This document shows positions 34,301 through 47,242 of a stretch of 64,000 nucleotides of DNA, piece by piece; the stretch's first letter is position 1; every line of letters begins with the position of its first letter. The position numbers were made by a program, and so were the translations under genes. Under the pieces are notes generated by a model. It had not been told where the DNA came from and searched no databases. It saw only the letters and a program-made list of their open reading frames with translations. This DNA comes from Archegozetes longisetosus (lineage: Eukaryota > Arthropoda > Arachnida > Sarcoptiformes > Trhypochthoniidae): contig JAEMBT020000002.1 in assembly GCA_018873245.2 (NCBI GenBank), positions 2,828,001-2,892,000 on the forward strand, in the 5' to 3' direction.

Positions 34301-36337
34301 ATGAGTGAAAAAAGTTTGATGTTTAAGATTGTTAAATACTTACTGATAGCCAAGATATGTGTACTTATCGTTATATCATTCATACTTTTGTTAGCAGTTC
34401 TTGTTGTTACGACACGTGGTGGCCATGAGAACAATATGATTGACGAAGTGCTACATTATGACAATGAGTCTACAAATTCCAGTGGTATGTTATTCTAACT
34501 AATTCTCTAATTTTTGTCGTAACTTGTTTTCAATTAATCTGATTTAAACGACTTTAGACTAATCTGATATAGACTTTAAAGGCGTAACTATTTACAAATT
34601 GTCTCCAGCCTTCAACATTATAGTATTATAGAGAGGAGAAAATTTGTCGTGAGAAATGGACAAATTTTGTCTTTATAAACCTCCAATTGGAAAATATGAA
34701 CCACTTATAACATGACACGAACCTTCTATTAGGACACAATAAATTGCAAATAATTTATATTATCGCAAATTATTCATTGATTAATTGATATTAAAGTTGG
34801 CTAACTTATGTTTGATGATTATTTTAAAATTGACAGGTGGCATTAAGCAGTAATAACAAGTCATTTACTTTATAAATAAATTGGGATAATAATTTAGTTT
34901 TTCAAGTTATTTACAAACATTTAGGAGTCATATTTACTAAGGCTTAAAAATAGCTATTTAAACACTACTTTTTTATTAGTCTTCAGGCTCATTATATTTG
35001 AATGGCAGACAAATTTTTAGGCCCTACAAATATTTCTAGAAACTTAGAAAGTTCAAAGGGTAATCTTTAGAAATTTTCTAAATGTTAGGTCTTAGAAATT
35101 GGATGGTCTTAATATCATAGAAAAATTTGTTGCAGAGTTTATTTAGTATAACGCCTATTCAATTATTAATAGGTGTTACATTGAACTTAAGTTTAAATGA
35201 CTTTAAATTATGAATTATTCACCATAACCCTTTACAATAACTGCTATATAAATATTAAATTAAAACATTCACTGAGCTGCTCAACAGACTTGTCATAAAT
35301 ATGAATGGAAAATTGCTGTTTTTTAACAAGTGAGCTTGCTTTATCTAACTTCGAAAGTAATCTTACTTAGTTTCTGTATTTTATTAAGAGTTGTTTCACC
35401 TAAAAATTATTTCATATTTTTCACAGAAAGTTCATTAGAGTTAATAGCATTCGGTATTGTAGACTTAGTTCGTTTTGTAATCAAATGCTATGACATAAAA
35501 GTAAATTTAATTTCAAAATTGCTTCTCTCTTTTACGTGACTTAATGGAAAATTGAATTTTTCTTGAGGCCATTCTACTTACTTTGAAAACAAGTCAATAG
35601 CATGTTTCAAAACTATTCAGATTGAAACTCAATTTTCTAATTTTACTAAAAAAAATACATCAATTTATAAACAGATATCGAAAATTGTTATCACTTAAGT
35701 TAATGGTTTGTTTATTTGTCCAACATTCGTTTTTTTGCTTATGCCCTTATGTTTGAACAAAAATATTGTCAACTTTACAAACTTCTTTTTATCGAAATAT
35801 CTTTCACTATTTTTGTCAAAGGTGTCAGTTTTTTTATGTTTTTGGTCCTCAAAAAGTTTATTCAACAGACTATCAGAAAAACATGTTATACGGCAAAATT
35901 TTTTTTTATAAAAGTTCTTTAAGTTATCAAAAAGATTGAACAAAATTTATAAATAAACCTCAGCCTAAATCGAATTATTTTTATCAATAGGTCCGATGTT
36001 GGGAATAGTGTTGGCTGTTATAGCGTTCGAAGTTTTTATCCAATTACTCGGACTGATAGGAGTTATCAGAGGAAATGTGATTTTATTATTAGTATTTGGT
36101 ATTTTGGTCTCATTGAGCGCTTTCTACGAGTTTGTCACTATCTTCACGTATGATGGAAACGCAATAGCATTGATTTATTTGACTTTTCTATCAGTTCTAG
36201 TCTTTGTTTACATCTTTTTAATTCGTAACGAAAGGCAACAACTTCCGAGAGTTCATTACATCCCAGCGCCGACCAATCCCTACAGTTATAGCCGTTTTCC
36301 AGAACCTAATCCATCATTATTCAAAGAAGATGTTTAG
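34301..36337 (+). CDS. Small four-TM-family protein, two exons with a long intron
   Basis: Exon 1 is 34301-34484 (MSEKSLMFKIVKYLLIAKI, one hydrophobic segment, then an acidic loop HYDNESTNSSG). Exon 2 is 35991-36337 (MLGIVLAVIAFEVFIQLLG, then LLGLIGVIRGNVILLLVFG and YLTFLSVLVFVYIFLIRNE). Donor GTATGT and acceptor atcaatag give a phase-1 junction; 531 nt encode 176 residues. The intron is about 1.5 kb, far longer than in the paralogues. The C-terminus is an extended Pro/Tyr-rich tail (HYIPAPTNPYSYSRFPEPN) probably exposed to the cytoplasm. The function is unknown. Confidence 0.7.
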
Positions 36338-39267
36338 GTCAAAGCTAGTTTATTTTTTATAAAAAGAAATTTTTTTTTAAAAAATGTTTTTACACCTAAG
36401 AGTTCTGCATTTTATTTGATTGACAAGTAGTAGAGTTCAAATAAGTTTATCTATTATTTCCTATCATTTATTTAATTTTAATTGAACAATAAAAGGAATG
36501 TGATCTGACTGTAAGTTAACCTAACTAATAATAAGAAACTTTATTTCAGTTAAGTTTTTTTTAATATCGAGGAAGGTTTCAAATTAGAAACCATGAGAAA
36601 TTTATAATAGGACTTAGGATATTGATTGTCTGAAATTATTTCCTCTTTTCTAGTAATACTATACCGTTAACTTAAAAAGTTTGTCTAGAGCTCACATTTT
36701 ATTATCACAAGAAAGATATTCCCTGGAGCGTCTTCAAATCATAAGAGCATTTGAAACAACGGTTCATCATTTCTTGTGGACATCAATTATTATATCAATT
36801 CGTACTAAATATATTTAGTCAACAAAATTTGCGCAAAATCCGAGTATAGACTCGATCGTAAATTTAGATGACTTCAGAATATATTTCATGAACAGTTCCG
36901 GATATTATAGGTTCATCAAAAAGACCGAAGTATCTCTACTACGCCCACTTCCTCATGGGTTCAAACAGTCGTAGAATCGGCTGTTTTTAAGGGCACACTA
37001 TCCACGACTTACTACTAATGCTTCAGAATATTTAGCACATTAAGGAAAGATTTACGTGATAGAAAGGGTACCGTATGGTCATAAGATAATTATTTTCGAT
37101 ATTTGATTATTCAGTTGGAAAAGATCTCCCAATCATAGCAGTGATCAAGTACCGGTCAATTAGTCTAAAAAGTTGGCGCTATGTTCGAATTCAATACAAC
37201 AGAAGCATATGTCATGGATTATGTGGCCATTAATTTCTGGACTCTAAGAGAAGCAATGATCTTTCAAAAGCTAACAAACTAAATACGTGCGATTTCAGAA
37301 CTCATGACCCGATCGATGCTTGGAATTTAAAAGGAACAGAGACTATATATTTATTCGTATTGATTATTATATATTTAGAGTCGATCTCGCAAAGTCTCAT
37401 GAGGGAACAATTTGTAACATCAAATCTAAGGCGTCTATCAAGAAGTCTTTAATTAAAAGATTCTTTTTGAGTTTAAGAGAGTGTAGTGATGGTTAAAATG
37501 ATACAGTTTTTATAAATCGAATACTAGTAGCATCGCAATCACTCTAAGAGCCAGAACTTCTACAGGTAATTATTTTCTATTGCGATAAAGTTCTTTAGGA
37601 TTTTGCTACTCTGAACGTTCTGCAGCCGAGAAGAGCTAGTAGAGTAGTAATAATACAGTTTGATATTGTTTCATAAATGTTATGATTACCTTTATTTTTG
37701 TCTCATTTGCTTCTTTGGTTTTATAAATAGTATTTAAGACAATCGGATAGTTTAGTTCTCCTACTCAAGCAATTGAAACTAGTAACTGCAGTTCTATTTT
37801 TCTGTTTTGCATATTTAGTAACTATGATTGATCTATTTCAAAAGTAGTGGATATTAAATCAGAATTGACTTTTTATTGAAATGTTGTTTTCAACCAAAAA
37901 CTAGGATATAATTTTAATAAAACTTTAAATCAACTATTTAACCATCATTACAAAATTAAATGCAAGAATACACATGAACATCAACTAATTCATTGGGATA
38001 TAAAGCAATATAGTTGTGATACTAACAACTGTACACTTAAGAACTTATTGATCCAGAATAGCAAAAAGAAAAAAGTTGTTGCTATATCATCTTCCCTGTC
38101 ATGTGCATCAACCTGTCGCCAAGTTTGATTTTTAGTTGCTTTGGTTGCTATATTGAATATTCTATAAGTTTGTTAGTATATTCAATTTTATGGTCTGATG
38201 CCATCATAACTATCAAGGGTTATTAAGTTCTCGAGTGTAATAAACAGTTAAAAAATAAGGCTAGTTTAAATTAACATATTTAGATTACTTGGCAATTAAC
38301 AAACATTTTTCTGATCGCAATAAATTCAATAACAAATTTTTTACGAAAACTCACTTAAATTATATGAAAACATTCATTTGAGAAAAAACTAAATTTATAC
38401 GTGGTTATAAGATTTTCTATAAGATGTCTGGATCGAAATCATATCTCAATACACAAAATGAGGACATGTTATTAAAATGAATATGATATCAGTTTGTTAC
38501 TAACTATGATCTAAAAAATTATTCATAGACACACAAATAAAGAATTCTTTTAATTGTAGCTCTGGTGAATGCGATCAATTTTTTCACTTCAAGCCATTTA
38601 AGTCTACATTCAAAATGTGTTCTTAAAAGATTTGCTAAGTTAACAAAAAAATGAAGTATTTACTGCCTGAAGTACGCTTTTGAAAGATTTATACCTCACA
38701 AGGGTTTAAGTCTTATTGAGTACTTCGAAGAGAAAATTCATTACTCACTACATTTACGAGATTAGAGGCTCTTATCTGATGATGCCTTATTTATAAACTC
38801 TGATGATTTTGACGATAGAACTTTTTTATACACGTTAGCAAAAGTAACTTAATATTCAAAATATAAATCAAGTCAATATAGTATGAGTTGTTCGCTCGAC
38901 TGCTGGTTTTTAGTGAGTTATAGGGTTTGTGGGTTACTATTGAAAAAGATAGTTTGAACCTTAAATAAATATAACAGTTTCAGAATATAATCAGATTGTC
39001 AAATCAAGAGGTAATTAACTTCCAAATTGGTGGTCATTTTCATATTAGTTAATGTCGTGTGGTTCATGTTTTGAGCTCATGTCACCGAACTGTTTTATTG
39101 TGGAGAAAAAATCATTAACCCAATAAAATGCAATGTCATCGAGTTTTAGTGCATTTTACAAATTAGACTCTAATAAACAAATTAAATGTGTTACATCATT
39201 CAAATAAAATCAACTGTTTCACTTATTTTAATGAAACTTTAATTTGTAAATTAAATAATTTGAATAA
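36338..39267. other. Long noncoding stretch with a possible worn retroelement near 36.9-37.5 kb
   Basis: No intact gene. Around 36900-37480 the sequence is less AT-rich and a short YYR-FIKKTEVSLLRPLP-like translation recalls the RT/RNase H junction of Ty3/gypsy pol. If so, it is a very old and heavily broken fossil. The rest shows nothing recognisable. Confidence 0.3.
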
Positions 39268-39275
39268 GTTATAAC

Positions 39276-39775
39276 TAGGGTGACCACTCGCCCCATTTTT
39301 GATGGGACAGTCCCATCTTTTTAAAAATAAAAGAAAGAAATGCCGTCAGGCTAAAAACTCTAGACTGGACAATTAGTTGTCCCATTTTTCAACTTTCAAT
39401 TTTGAAAAATGTGCTTAGAAAAATATTTCTTAGAAATTCAAACATTGAATTAATTTTACAAATGATAAGGGACTAAGAATCCCCAGCTTAATGTTTTGAA
39501 CATCTGTAATTTAAAACCAAAAGTTATAGAATTAATCGTTTCTGTCTCATATCTGATATAAACCTGTATTTCTTACTTTTGAATAACTAACTTTTGAAAA
39601 ATTGTCATTTCTAGCAAAAAGTATACCTATAAGATCAACCATGACTAATAATTTTCAATGTTTTAATATTAGAATGCATTTTTGACATCTAAATATTTCT
39701 AATGATTAATAAAAGCGATATTTTTCTTTTTAAATTTTTTTCCCGTCATGAGACAAGCCAGAGGTGGTCACCCTT
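39276..39775. mobile_element. hAT-type non-autonomous element with 8-bp target duplication
   Basis: Begins TAGGGTGACCACTCGCCCCA and ends GGTGGTCACCCTT (inverted). The exact 8-bp repeat GTTATAAC sits at 39268-39275 and 39776-39783. The end resembles the widespread TAGGGTGACCA...GGGACAGTCCC hAT (Tip100-like) termini. 500 bp, noncoding. Confidence 0.85.
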
Positions 39776-39783
39776 GTTATAAC

Positions 39784-40180
39784 GAATAATATATGTTATT
39801 AATAGGGTGATCATTGGCTAAAACTCATTTAACACTAGTGTTCACACTTTTCTCTAAATCAGATTTATGAATACTGAGGAGAAACTCTCCGGTATGGTTA
39901 AAATTTACAGTTATTTTTGTAGATTCCGTTCAATCCCTGATTCTTATCCCTGATCAATGGGACATAAATTTGATTCATATCCCCGAGCAAAGTCATTGTT
40001 ATAGATATATCTTTCACGTCAATTCTAAGAACTATCACGGGTTCGACACGACTAATCTTGATTTTGTTAATTAAAAATTACATCGATTTATTATTTTGTT
40101 TGGATTCATTAATGAGTTATAAAAATTTTCTTATCATTGTCCACTCGAAAATCTAAGGAAAGTTTTTGCTTAAGAAGCCC
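39784..40180. other. Spacer with a possible second worn hAT end
   Basis: TAGGGTGATCATTGG at about 39804 resembles the left end of the neighbouring hAT element, but no partner was found. No gene seen. Confidence 0.3.
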
Positions 40181-40190
40181 ATTAGATTTT

Positions 40191-40487
40191 CTACTTTTTA
40201 AATCGATATTCTTTATTAAATTCTGAACATACATCACTCTTTTCTATCCTATTTGGTATAGGCTTGGCTCTGATCTTAATCAGTGTATCGATGTGTTCTT
40301 TAATCTCAACATGAGTTTTGATTTCATGTTTCAAATAATATTCAGTAACAGCAATAATCTGTGCAGTTATTAAACAAAAACAAATCACTATTTTCAACGC
40401 AATCATCACTTGGATGAACCGTTTTCTGGTTTTCTCATTTCCAAAAGTAAGCACAGTTAGAATATTTGTGACTAATTTTTCACTCAT
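40191..40487 (-). CDS. Small single-TM protein resembling exon 1 of the four-TM family
   Basis: A 98-codon ATG-started frame. MSEKLVTNILTVL is followed by one hydrophobic segment (VMIALKIVICFCLITAQIIA) and a charged region. The MSEK start, single membrane span and size resemble the first exon at 34301. A GTATGT donor-like site follows IEKSD, but no matching second exon was found downstream on the minus strand. It may be a complete small protein, a first exon or a relic. Confidence 0.4.
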   Translation of the reverse strand: MSEKLVTNILTVLTFGNEKTRKRFIQVMIALKIVICFCLITAQIIAVTEYYLKHEIKTHVEIKEHIDTLIKIRAKPIPNRIEKSDVCSEFNKEYRFKK

Positions 40488-40779
40488 TCTTTCAGAATAC
40501 CTGATAATAAAATGAACACTAGTTCTAGTCTACGTAACAGTTAGACCTCCAATTGAACTCGCATACGTAACAATATCTGACTTTACTAAATGTTTTATCC
40601 AAAACTAAAACTTAACCTTAGCTTAACCAAAAGCACTTGATATAAAGTAAAATATTTTTCTATTCGAAGAAAATTTTCCACCCAGAGAAGTTCTACAATA
40701 TTGATTACATTTTTTCTTCATATATTATCTAAATAATCAATACTATAATTGACAGAACAGTTTCTGATTCTACTAGAAG
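40488..40779. other. Short AT-rich spacer
   Basis: Upstream of the minus-strand frame at 40487; nothing recognised. Confidence 0.4.
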
Positions 40780-41282
40780 AAATCAGTGAAAATTGCAATT
40801 TCATATCTTCAAAAGTATATTTAATGGCAAAATAATAATTACGTATCTAATGAATATACTCGCCTCCCGTCTGGTTGATAAAGGCCCAGTGAGGTCAGAG
40901 GTTACACTTACCAGTGGCACTATTTTGTAAAATGATTTGTTTCTTATAACCTGCTCGAAAGTAGTATCAAACTAATATGAATTTGCAAATTTTTAAAGTT
41001 TCTGTTTGACTTGTTTATTTTGACTTGCGATATAAAGAATTTGCAAGAACAAAGAGACAAAAAACTTAAAGTTATGGAAATGAAGTTTAACTTTTTACTG
41101 TGTTTGAAAAAGTTATAAGAGGGAAATCAGTCTAAACAATATTGACACTGGTAAGTGCAACTTCTGACCTCGCTGGGCCTTTGTCAATCAGACAGAAGGC
41201 GAGTATACTCATTAGATGTGTAATTGTTATTTTGCCGTTAAATATACTTTTGAATATATGAAATTGCAATTTTCACTGATTC
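40780..41282. mobile_element. Foldback-type element with ~137-bp inverted arms
   Basis: The left arm (about 40780-40916) is mirrored by the right arm (about 41146-41282), including a GC-richer core ctcgcctcccgtctggttga against its inverse, around a loop of about 230 bp. Arms differ at scattered bases. No coding content and no certain target duplication. Confidence 0.8.
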
Positions 41283-42398
41283 CATTTAATACATACTTGA
41301 CTATTAATAGTTACGATCACGATCACTGTTGTACGAGATATAAAATCACTTTGAATTGCATTTACACTTTTTCACAAGTTCTCGCATATACTCAACAATT
41401 CGATTTTCTCTAGACTTGACCAAAATATTATTTTTCGGGTTAGAGTAATACTCATAATTGAAACAGTTAGTTTCACAAGGAAATGACAGTAATCTTTCTA
41501 GTGTATAACATAAAAATCTATGAATATTGCATAAAATTCTTTGGTCTTTTAAGTAATATAATCTCTAATGAGGTGAGAAAAGATCAAATTTGACGTATTG
41601 ATACAATTACATCTATTTGATTGCGAATCACAAATCTTATATTGATATCAATTCTGTTATCAATAAATGTCATATTCATTTCGTTGAGATACAGTGTATG
41701 TATAATAGTTCGAAGTAACAGGTGTTGAAGTAACTTATGAGTTGAAGATATTTTGCTACAATATTCCCGTTCCATTGTTAAATAACTTTTATTAATATAG
41801 TATTCAATAGATTTTGAAATTAAACTATCCACAGTCTAGTTTACATTCTTATTCTTCTCCACTTTTTTAATTGATTTTTTGATTTAATAAAAAGCGGTAA
41901 ACGACGGATAACAATCGTGTTTATTGTCTACTCTCAAATCAATAATTGTTTTATGTTTTGTATGTTCAATTGTTAAATCGATGAATATCAAACAAATCAA
42001 TATCATATACTAACATACAATGATATAAACTATAACATATATCAAGTATTTTACCTGAGGAAAACTTAGATTAAATCTAAAACTAGGACAAGAACGCATT
42101 TTGTAAATTGACTTCAAATAAAATGCTTTTGTTTAGAAACATGAAAATAATGATGAGAACATCAATATCTATTGATCAATATATGATATGTATTTGAGCT
42201 TTTAAATTGATTCTATCTCCAGCAATCATCGAAATGATAATAAATAGAACATGAATAAATCGTGTTATGTTCCACATCCACCATAAACATGATTAAGTTA
42301 CATGAAGAACCTAAACTAAAATTTTAATTCTATTACAATATACAAGAATATTATTACTTATAAATACAATAATCGAATAAAGCTTGAGGTGAAAAATA
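41283..42398. other. AT-rich intergenic DNA
   Basis: No gene or repeat recognised. Open frames on both strands here lack motifs. Confidence 0.4.
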
Positions 42399-42541
42399 CA
42401 GTAGAGCCTCAATATGGCTAATCGCTGGGAATCGAAAATTCACATTCATTATAATGGGGATTCACTGTAGAATTTAAAACTAGTTGAAAAGCGCTAGAGC
42501 AAAAGTAACATGTAGTTGTGTTTTACATCGAGGATTCACTG
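42399..42541. mobile_element. Pogo-like miniature element(s), TA target
   Basis: Starts CAGTAGAGCCTCAATATGG after TA. Right ends of the same type (ggattcactg then TA) occur at 42467 and again at 42541, so either a 69-bp or a 143-bp unit can be drawn. The ends recall pogo/Tigger TIRs. Confidence 0.65.
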
Positions 42542-42543
42542 TA

Positions 42544-43422
42544 TTCAAGTATTACCATATTTGCTTAGTTAATAAAATATTAGTGACCTCTCAAGCTTTT
42601 TAGTAGTATATTTCTAGATTCTTCAGCAAACTTTATTTTAATACTAAATATTAAAAAAAACTTCACACAAATTGAATTTTAAACATTTTTATTATCTACC
42701 TAGTATTCAGAAAAAATATTGCAATATTATGAGTTTGTCTGCAAGAAAATCAGTAATAATAATTGAAGCTATTCCCTGTTAGTATTCTCTCTTTGTTAGT
42801 TTTCGTTTACTAATCACTGTCGATTTGGCTTGACTAAAAATAGAGTATAAACCGAAGCATGTTTGCGTTTACCGTCGAAAATCAAGAGGCTTTAAATAGT
42901 TTAATTTACTAAAAGTGACACCTATTGTCAGATTTACTGAAACAATACATGCGCAGTGAGAAATCAAGTCAAATCAGGCCTCGTTTGCGTTGGCTAGTAT
43001 TTAAACAATCTGCTTGACTCGAAAATGAAGCTTCAAGCTCGATTTTTAAATCTCATTTTAAGCTTTAATAGGATTCGAAAGAGTCTAGAAATAAAGCTTG
43101 ACTTGAAAATGGAACCTAAGGCCTTCGGCGAACCGGCCCTTTCTAAGCGAAGTGTTAGACATTACGACCAATAACCATACCATATAAAATGCTGATCTGG
43201 CTTTTTTTAACTTTGTAAAATTACTATTGAATAAAAAATGATTTTGTCATTGACAAAACATCTGAAGTAAAAAAATCATCAATTCATCCGAACATCTGCA
43301 TCAGCAAAACAATAAATGTTAACTATCAAATGAATAAAAATAAATTCAACGCAAAACTGTACTAACATTTTCTTTCGTCATCAAAACTTTATGATAAGTA
43401 AAAACATAAACAGTCCTAAAGA
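42544..43422. other. Upstream region of the secreted-protein gene
   Basis: No gene seen. A less AT-rich block at about 42950-43150 contains AAGCTTGACTCGAAAATG-like pieces in both orientations, perhaps a worn transposon end. Confidence 0.35.
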
Positions 43423-43770
43423 ATGAAATTGACTTTTGTTTTGTTGAACGCTATCACTTTTATTTCTCTAAACAATAAGTCAGTGATAGCTCAAGACTCT
43501 TACGAAGAAACTGTAAAAATACTTCAGTTTAATGAAAATTTAGTTTCAGCTAATGATGGCGAAACCCAATTTATTAATAAAGTACATGATATGAGGGATA
43601 TGATTAGAAAAGAAGCAGATATTGATCAGATCGTTTCAACTTTTGAAGAAGTTTTTGGTGATCTATTACTGCGAACATTACACAATTATGGTATGCCCGG
43701 AGTACAGGACCTCATTGAAGAGATCATTGAAGGCTCTTATGATATTCCGGATATACTCGAAGTTGTCTAG
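43423..43770 (+). CDS. Small secreted acidic protein
   Basis: A single 115-codon exon. An N-terminal signal peptide (MKLTFVLLNAITFISL) is followed by a likely cleavage after SVIA, before QDSYEET. The mature part is about 92 residues, cysteine-free, acidic and predicted mostly helical (for example FINKVHDMRDMIRKEADID and GVQDLIEEIIEGS). An AATAAAG signal sits 27 bp after the stop, supporting a real transcript. No family recognised. A secreted product of gut, salivary or cuticular tissue is possible, but nothing in the sequence says which. Confidence 0.7.
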   Translation: MKLTFVLLNAITFISLNNKSVIAQDSYEETVKILQFNENLVSANDGETQFINKVHDMRDMIRKEADIDQIVSTFEEVFGDLLLRTLHNYGMPGVQDLIEEIIEGSYDIPDILEVV

Positions 43771-45138
43771 TGTTAAGCTTTCAAAAATTTAATGAAAATA
43801 AAGTATTCAAACTCTTTAAGGTAGAGTGTTGAAAAATAGATATAATTTTTTCGATGAAAACATACTTTAATTGAGAAATAATTTTTTATATGATATAAAA
43901 TATGATATAAAATGAATTCAATTTGTAAGCTCTGAGTAATCGACATTTTAAACTTAGTTAATTAGTCTCAACGTGCTTCTAATTTTTAGTATGTTTCCAA
44001 GTTCTTTCACTTGAAATGAAATATTTTTGGGGAAAACTTGTTCATTTATTGAGTGGGAAATTCATATAAAGAGAACTTACGTGAAATTTTCTCAATAATC
44101 AAATAAAGATTTATATGAACAAAAACAAAATATTTTTGTTGCTATGAGGAAGAAGAGGTAAAATAATTTTAACTTATAATTATTTAACTAGAAAGATTTA
44201 CTTTTAAGAAGATTCATCATAAAAAAAGTTGAAACTCACTTTGATAAACGAGTCAAGTTTACAAATAAAGAATTCCTATAATTTATATGAGTATAAGCTA
44301 ATATTTTCGCAATTTTATTTATTAGCATTTTCTGATGAAAATTAATTGCTTTCAGACCAATAACATTGTGAGAAGCATACATAAACAGTAGTACTCACAG
44401 CAAAGTCTTATGAAATTTAGTTATTAAATTACGTGTATCTTTGATACTGTTTTGCAATATATGTCCACTATATGTTAAGCAATCACTTATTGCAGTCTAA
44501 TTAAGGCTTTATTATATTGCATTTGCTTATCTCGTTCTTAAGGCGAATAAGTTAAAAATGGTAACTTGACACTTCATGGTTCTTGCGTGAAGGTTCTAAT
44601 ACTAATCATTGATTCATTGATAGGATTATGGACCTAAAATTCTCTGAATTTTTGTATTCGACCTGTTATTATTACATAACTGATCTTATTAGAGTAAACA
44701 CTAGCGACAGGTATGTTTTATGTCTGAAAATTTTTTGTCTGGAAAACTCACTAATCCTTAAAATTCCCCGTTTTTATTTTTGAATGATTTATGTTGAAGT
44801 ATTGGAATATCATGTGATTAATGAGCTGTATTTTAAATTGGAAATGTTTAAATCAAAGACAAGGTCATAAATACATTCAGTGATTTTCAATTTTTTTTGT
44901 TAAGCAGACAAATTTACACAAGAAATAGAAAATTATAAATACATGTTCGAGCTTAACATTTTGTTCAGTGTAAGTTAGTGTTTAAACTGATTGAATATTC
45001 AACTGTCTCTTTAAAGTTAGTTCAAATTTTGAAAGAATTTTCATTATTTGTTAGAAATTAGTAAATAATTAAAAAGTTAAATAAGTTTAACTTAAATCAC
45101 CTCTCGAGAAATCTTTAAAAGATTTGAGTTTTTATCAA
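43771..45138. other. AT-rich intergenic DNA
   Basis: Apart from the polyadenylation signal at 43797-43802 and a short tatgatataaa doublet near 43893, nothing recognised. Confidence 0.4.
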
Positions 45139-46853
45139 ATGAATTTCCCTCAAGTCAAGTCTCCCATAAGAAACTACGGCTATGAAGCAGAGGATAATGA
45201 AAAAACACGTAAATTTTCAATATTTAATTATTTAAAATATCAATTTCTTCAAACGTCTTGTTCTCTAATTTTCTAACCGAAAAATACGTTCGCTAAAACT
45301 TAAAAAATTGTAAATAGTTAAGAAAATAACGATGAGCTAAAATTACGGATTTATACTAACTTACGGCTAGAGTTCTTTTGAAGCTAAATGAAAAATCCAT
45401 GAAAAAACGCTAAAATTATGTTAATTAATGAAGAAAATAATGAAATCAACATTTTTGGAGAAGACTTTATGACTTTTATGAATTTAAAAAAAGAAAATAT
45501 TTTTGACATACAAAAAGTTGTTGTAAATTACATTACCTCAACGATAGATGAGAACTAAAAGTTAGATTCATTAATGTTATAAATATTAGTACGAAAATTT
45601 TACAAGTTACTAGAATAATAAGCCCAAAATTTGAAATAGTTTGGATGATTTACCCGTTTGTCTTATAATTTAAAAACTCATAAATTTTTAAAACTATTTA
45701 ATCATTATTGATTGTATGTATAGAAATATTTCTTTTAAAATATACCTTGAGTTTCAAATTACAGAGTACTAAAAGCATTATTAAACGAAGAATGAAGAAT
45801 CTAGAAAACTGGTCAAAACTAGGTGAAAAATTGTTTTTCCTATTTTTATATTAAGAGTTAATAAACATGTTTAAAAATGGTTGGATTTTTATCACAAATA
45901 CTTCATTTTTCTCAAAAGACATTATTTCATTCTTTCATTTATAAATTAATATGATTTTGGCGTTTATACGTGAGCTTTGGATTTAGCGCCGACAGAGCTA
46001 ACAACTAATTTCTAGTTAGATTTTTCCATAATTTCCTCTAACTTTAATAAATAAAAATATTCAACTTATGATTAATGTTGCGGGTCAGTATTTATCATAT
46101 AAGTAGAAAATTTAGCATGTTAAAGTTATAATTCTTATCTTTGATTCTTTGAACTTGAAAGTTTTTCAAAATATTATCTTCACTTATTAATAATGAAATG
46201 AAATGAAATTTTTGTAACTTCTAGATTTTGTGACCAAGAATTCAGTTAGTTTCAATAATAAAACTAAGCTCTCACCACAAATAAGTTTAACATCTGGAGC
46301 AACATTTGCTGCTCAAAATAATCTTATTCTCGATGACCTTAACTATAGTCGATCATCAACTTTGGATACTATTAAGTTCACAAGTGATGTCGAAGATCTC
46401 AGTATTGAAGGTGAAAATGTCATCAATTCAGACATGCGCTCGCCTTATATTCCTATGAATGAAGACTACCCACTTGTTGTATTCAAGAGTTTTGATGAAA
46501 ATACCAATTCGAATAAAATGATTGATTGCTCACTAAAACACGAAAAGCTTTCGGTAACTGTTCTATCCATTAATAATGGATGTTGTGGTAAATATGATAA
46601 TAAGCCAAGCATAACATTAAGTTCTGATCTAAAGTTTAATAGATATGATGATAGCGTCGATTCTAAGATCATGTCAAATCAAAATATTGTTGTAGATCGA
46701 TTATTAGATAGTTTAAATTATTATCGGAACGAAATATTTTCTATAATGTTTTTTAAGTACTCATTTTTGTCTTTTATATGTATTTCACTAATTATGAACT
46801 TAATCACACTATTAACTGAACTAATAGTTCTGTTAATTATATCAAGTTATTGA
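45139..46853 (+). CDS. Two-exon protein with C-terminal membrane anchor, unknown function
   Basis: Exon 1 is 45139-45208 (MNFPQVKSPIRNYGYEAED, donor GTAAAT). Exon 2 is 46225-46853 after acceptor cttctag. The junction is phase 1 and 699 nt keep frame for 232 residues. The long middle part is polar, Ser/Asn/Asp-rich and likely disordered (NYSRSSTLDTIKFTSDVED). The C-terminal 35-40 residues are hydrophobic (FFKYSFLSFICISLIMNLI, then LLTELIVLLIISSY), suggesting one or two membrane spans and a tail-anchored layout. A GCCGKY segment holds adjacent cysteines. Exon 2 is well supported by its length; exon 1 rests on splice-site and phase match only. Confidence 0.55.
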
Positions 46854-47242
46854 AAATTATTTTAACCATATTTTACAATTTTATTACAAATGATAATTAT
46901 GTTTCTAGAATCATTGCTGAATACGCTTATAATACAAGCATTTCAATAGTTTGTAACTTAGTTACATTTAAGTTTTCATTAGGTTTGATTATAACAAAAC
47001 AATGAAATACATACTAGAGAATTAAAATAACTGTTGTATATTGCTATGAGGATAATAATCTGGAATTTCTTTCCTTCATTTCATATCACATTGAATTGTA
47101 CAAATTGCAAATTACCAAAACTTTCTGCAATTTTTTTGTGTTCACTTGATATCATTATATAGATAATCAAATCCGGTTACTCAGATACAGATAGTTCAAT
47201 AGGGTATTGAAACAATAACATAAATAAAAATCTTATCAGTAA

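Noticed and set aside
35330-35943. Several overlapping frames on both strands inside the long intron of the 34301-36337 gene
   Set aside because: Low-complexity composition and mutual overlap; no similarity to the flanking exons could be shown.
36900-37480. Possible Ty3/gypsy pol relic
   Set aside because: Only a short, weak motif match; not enough to annotate as an element.
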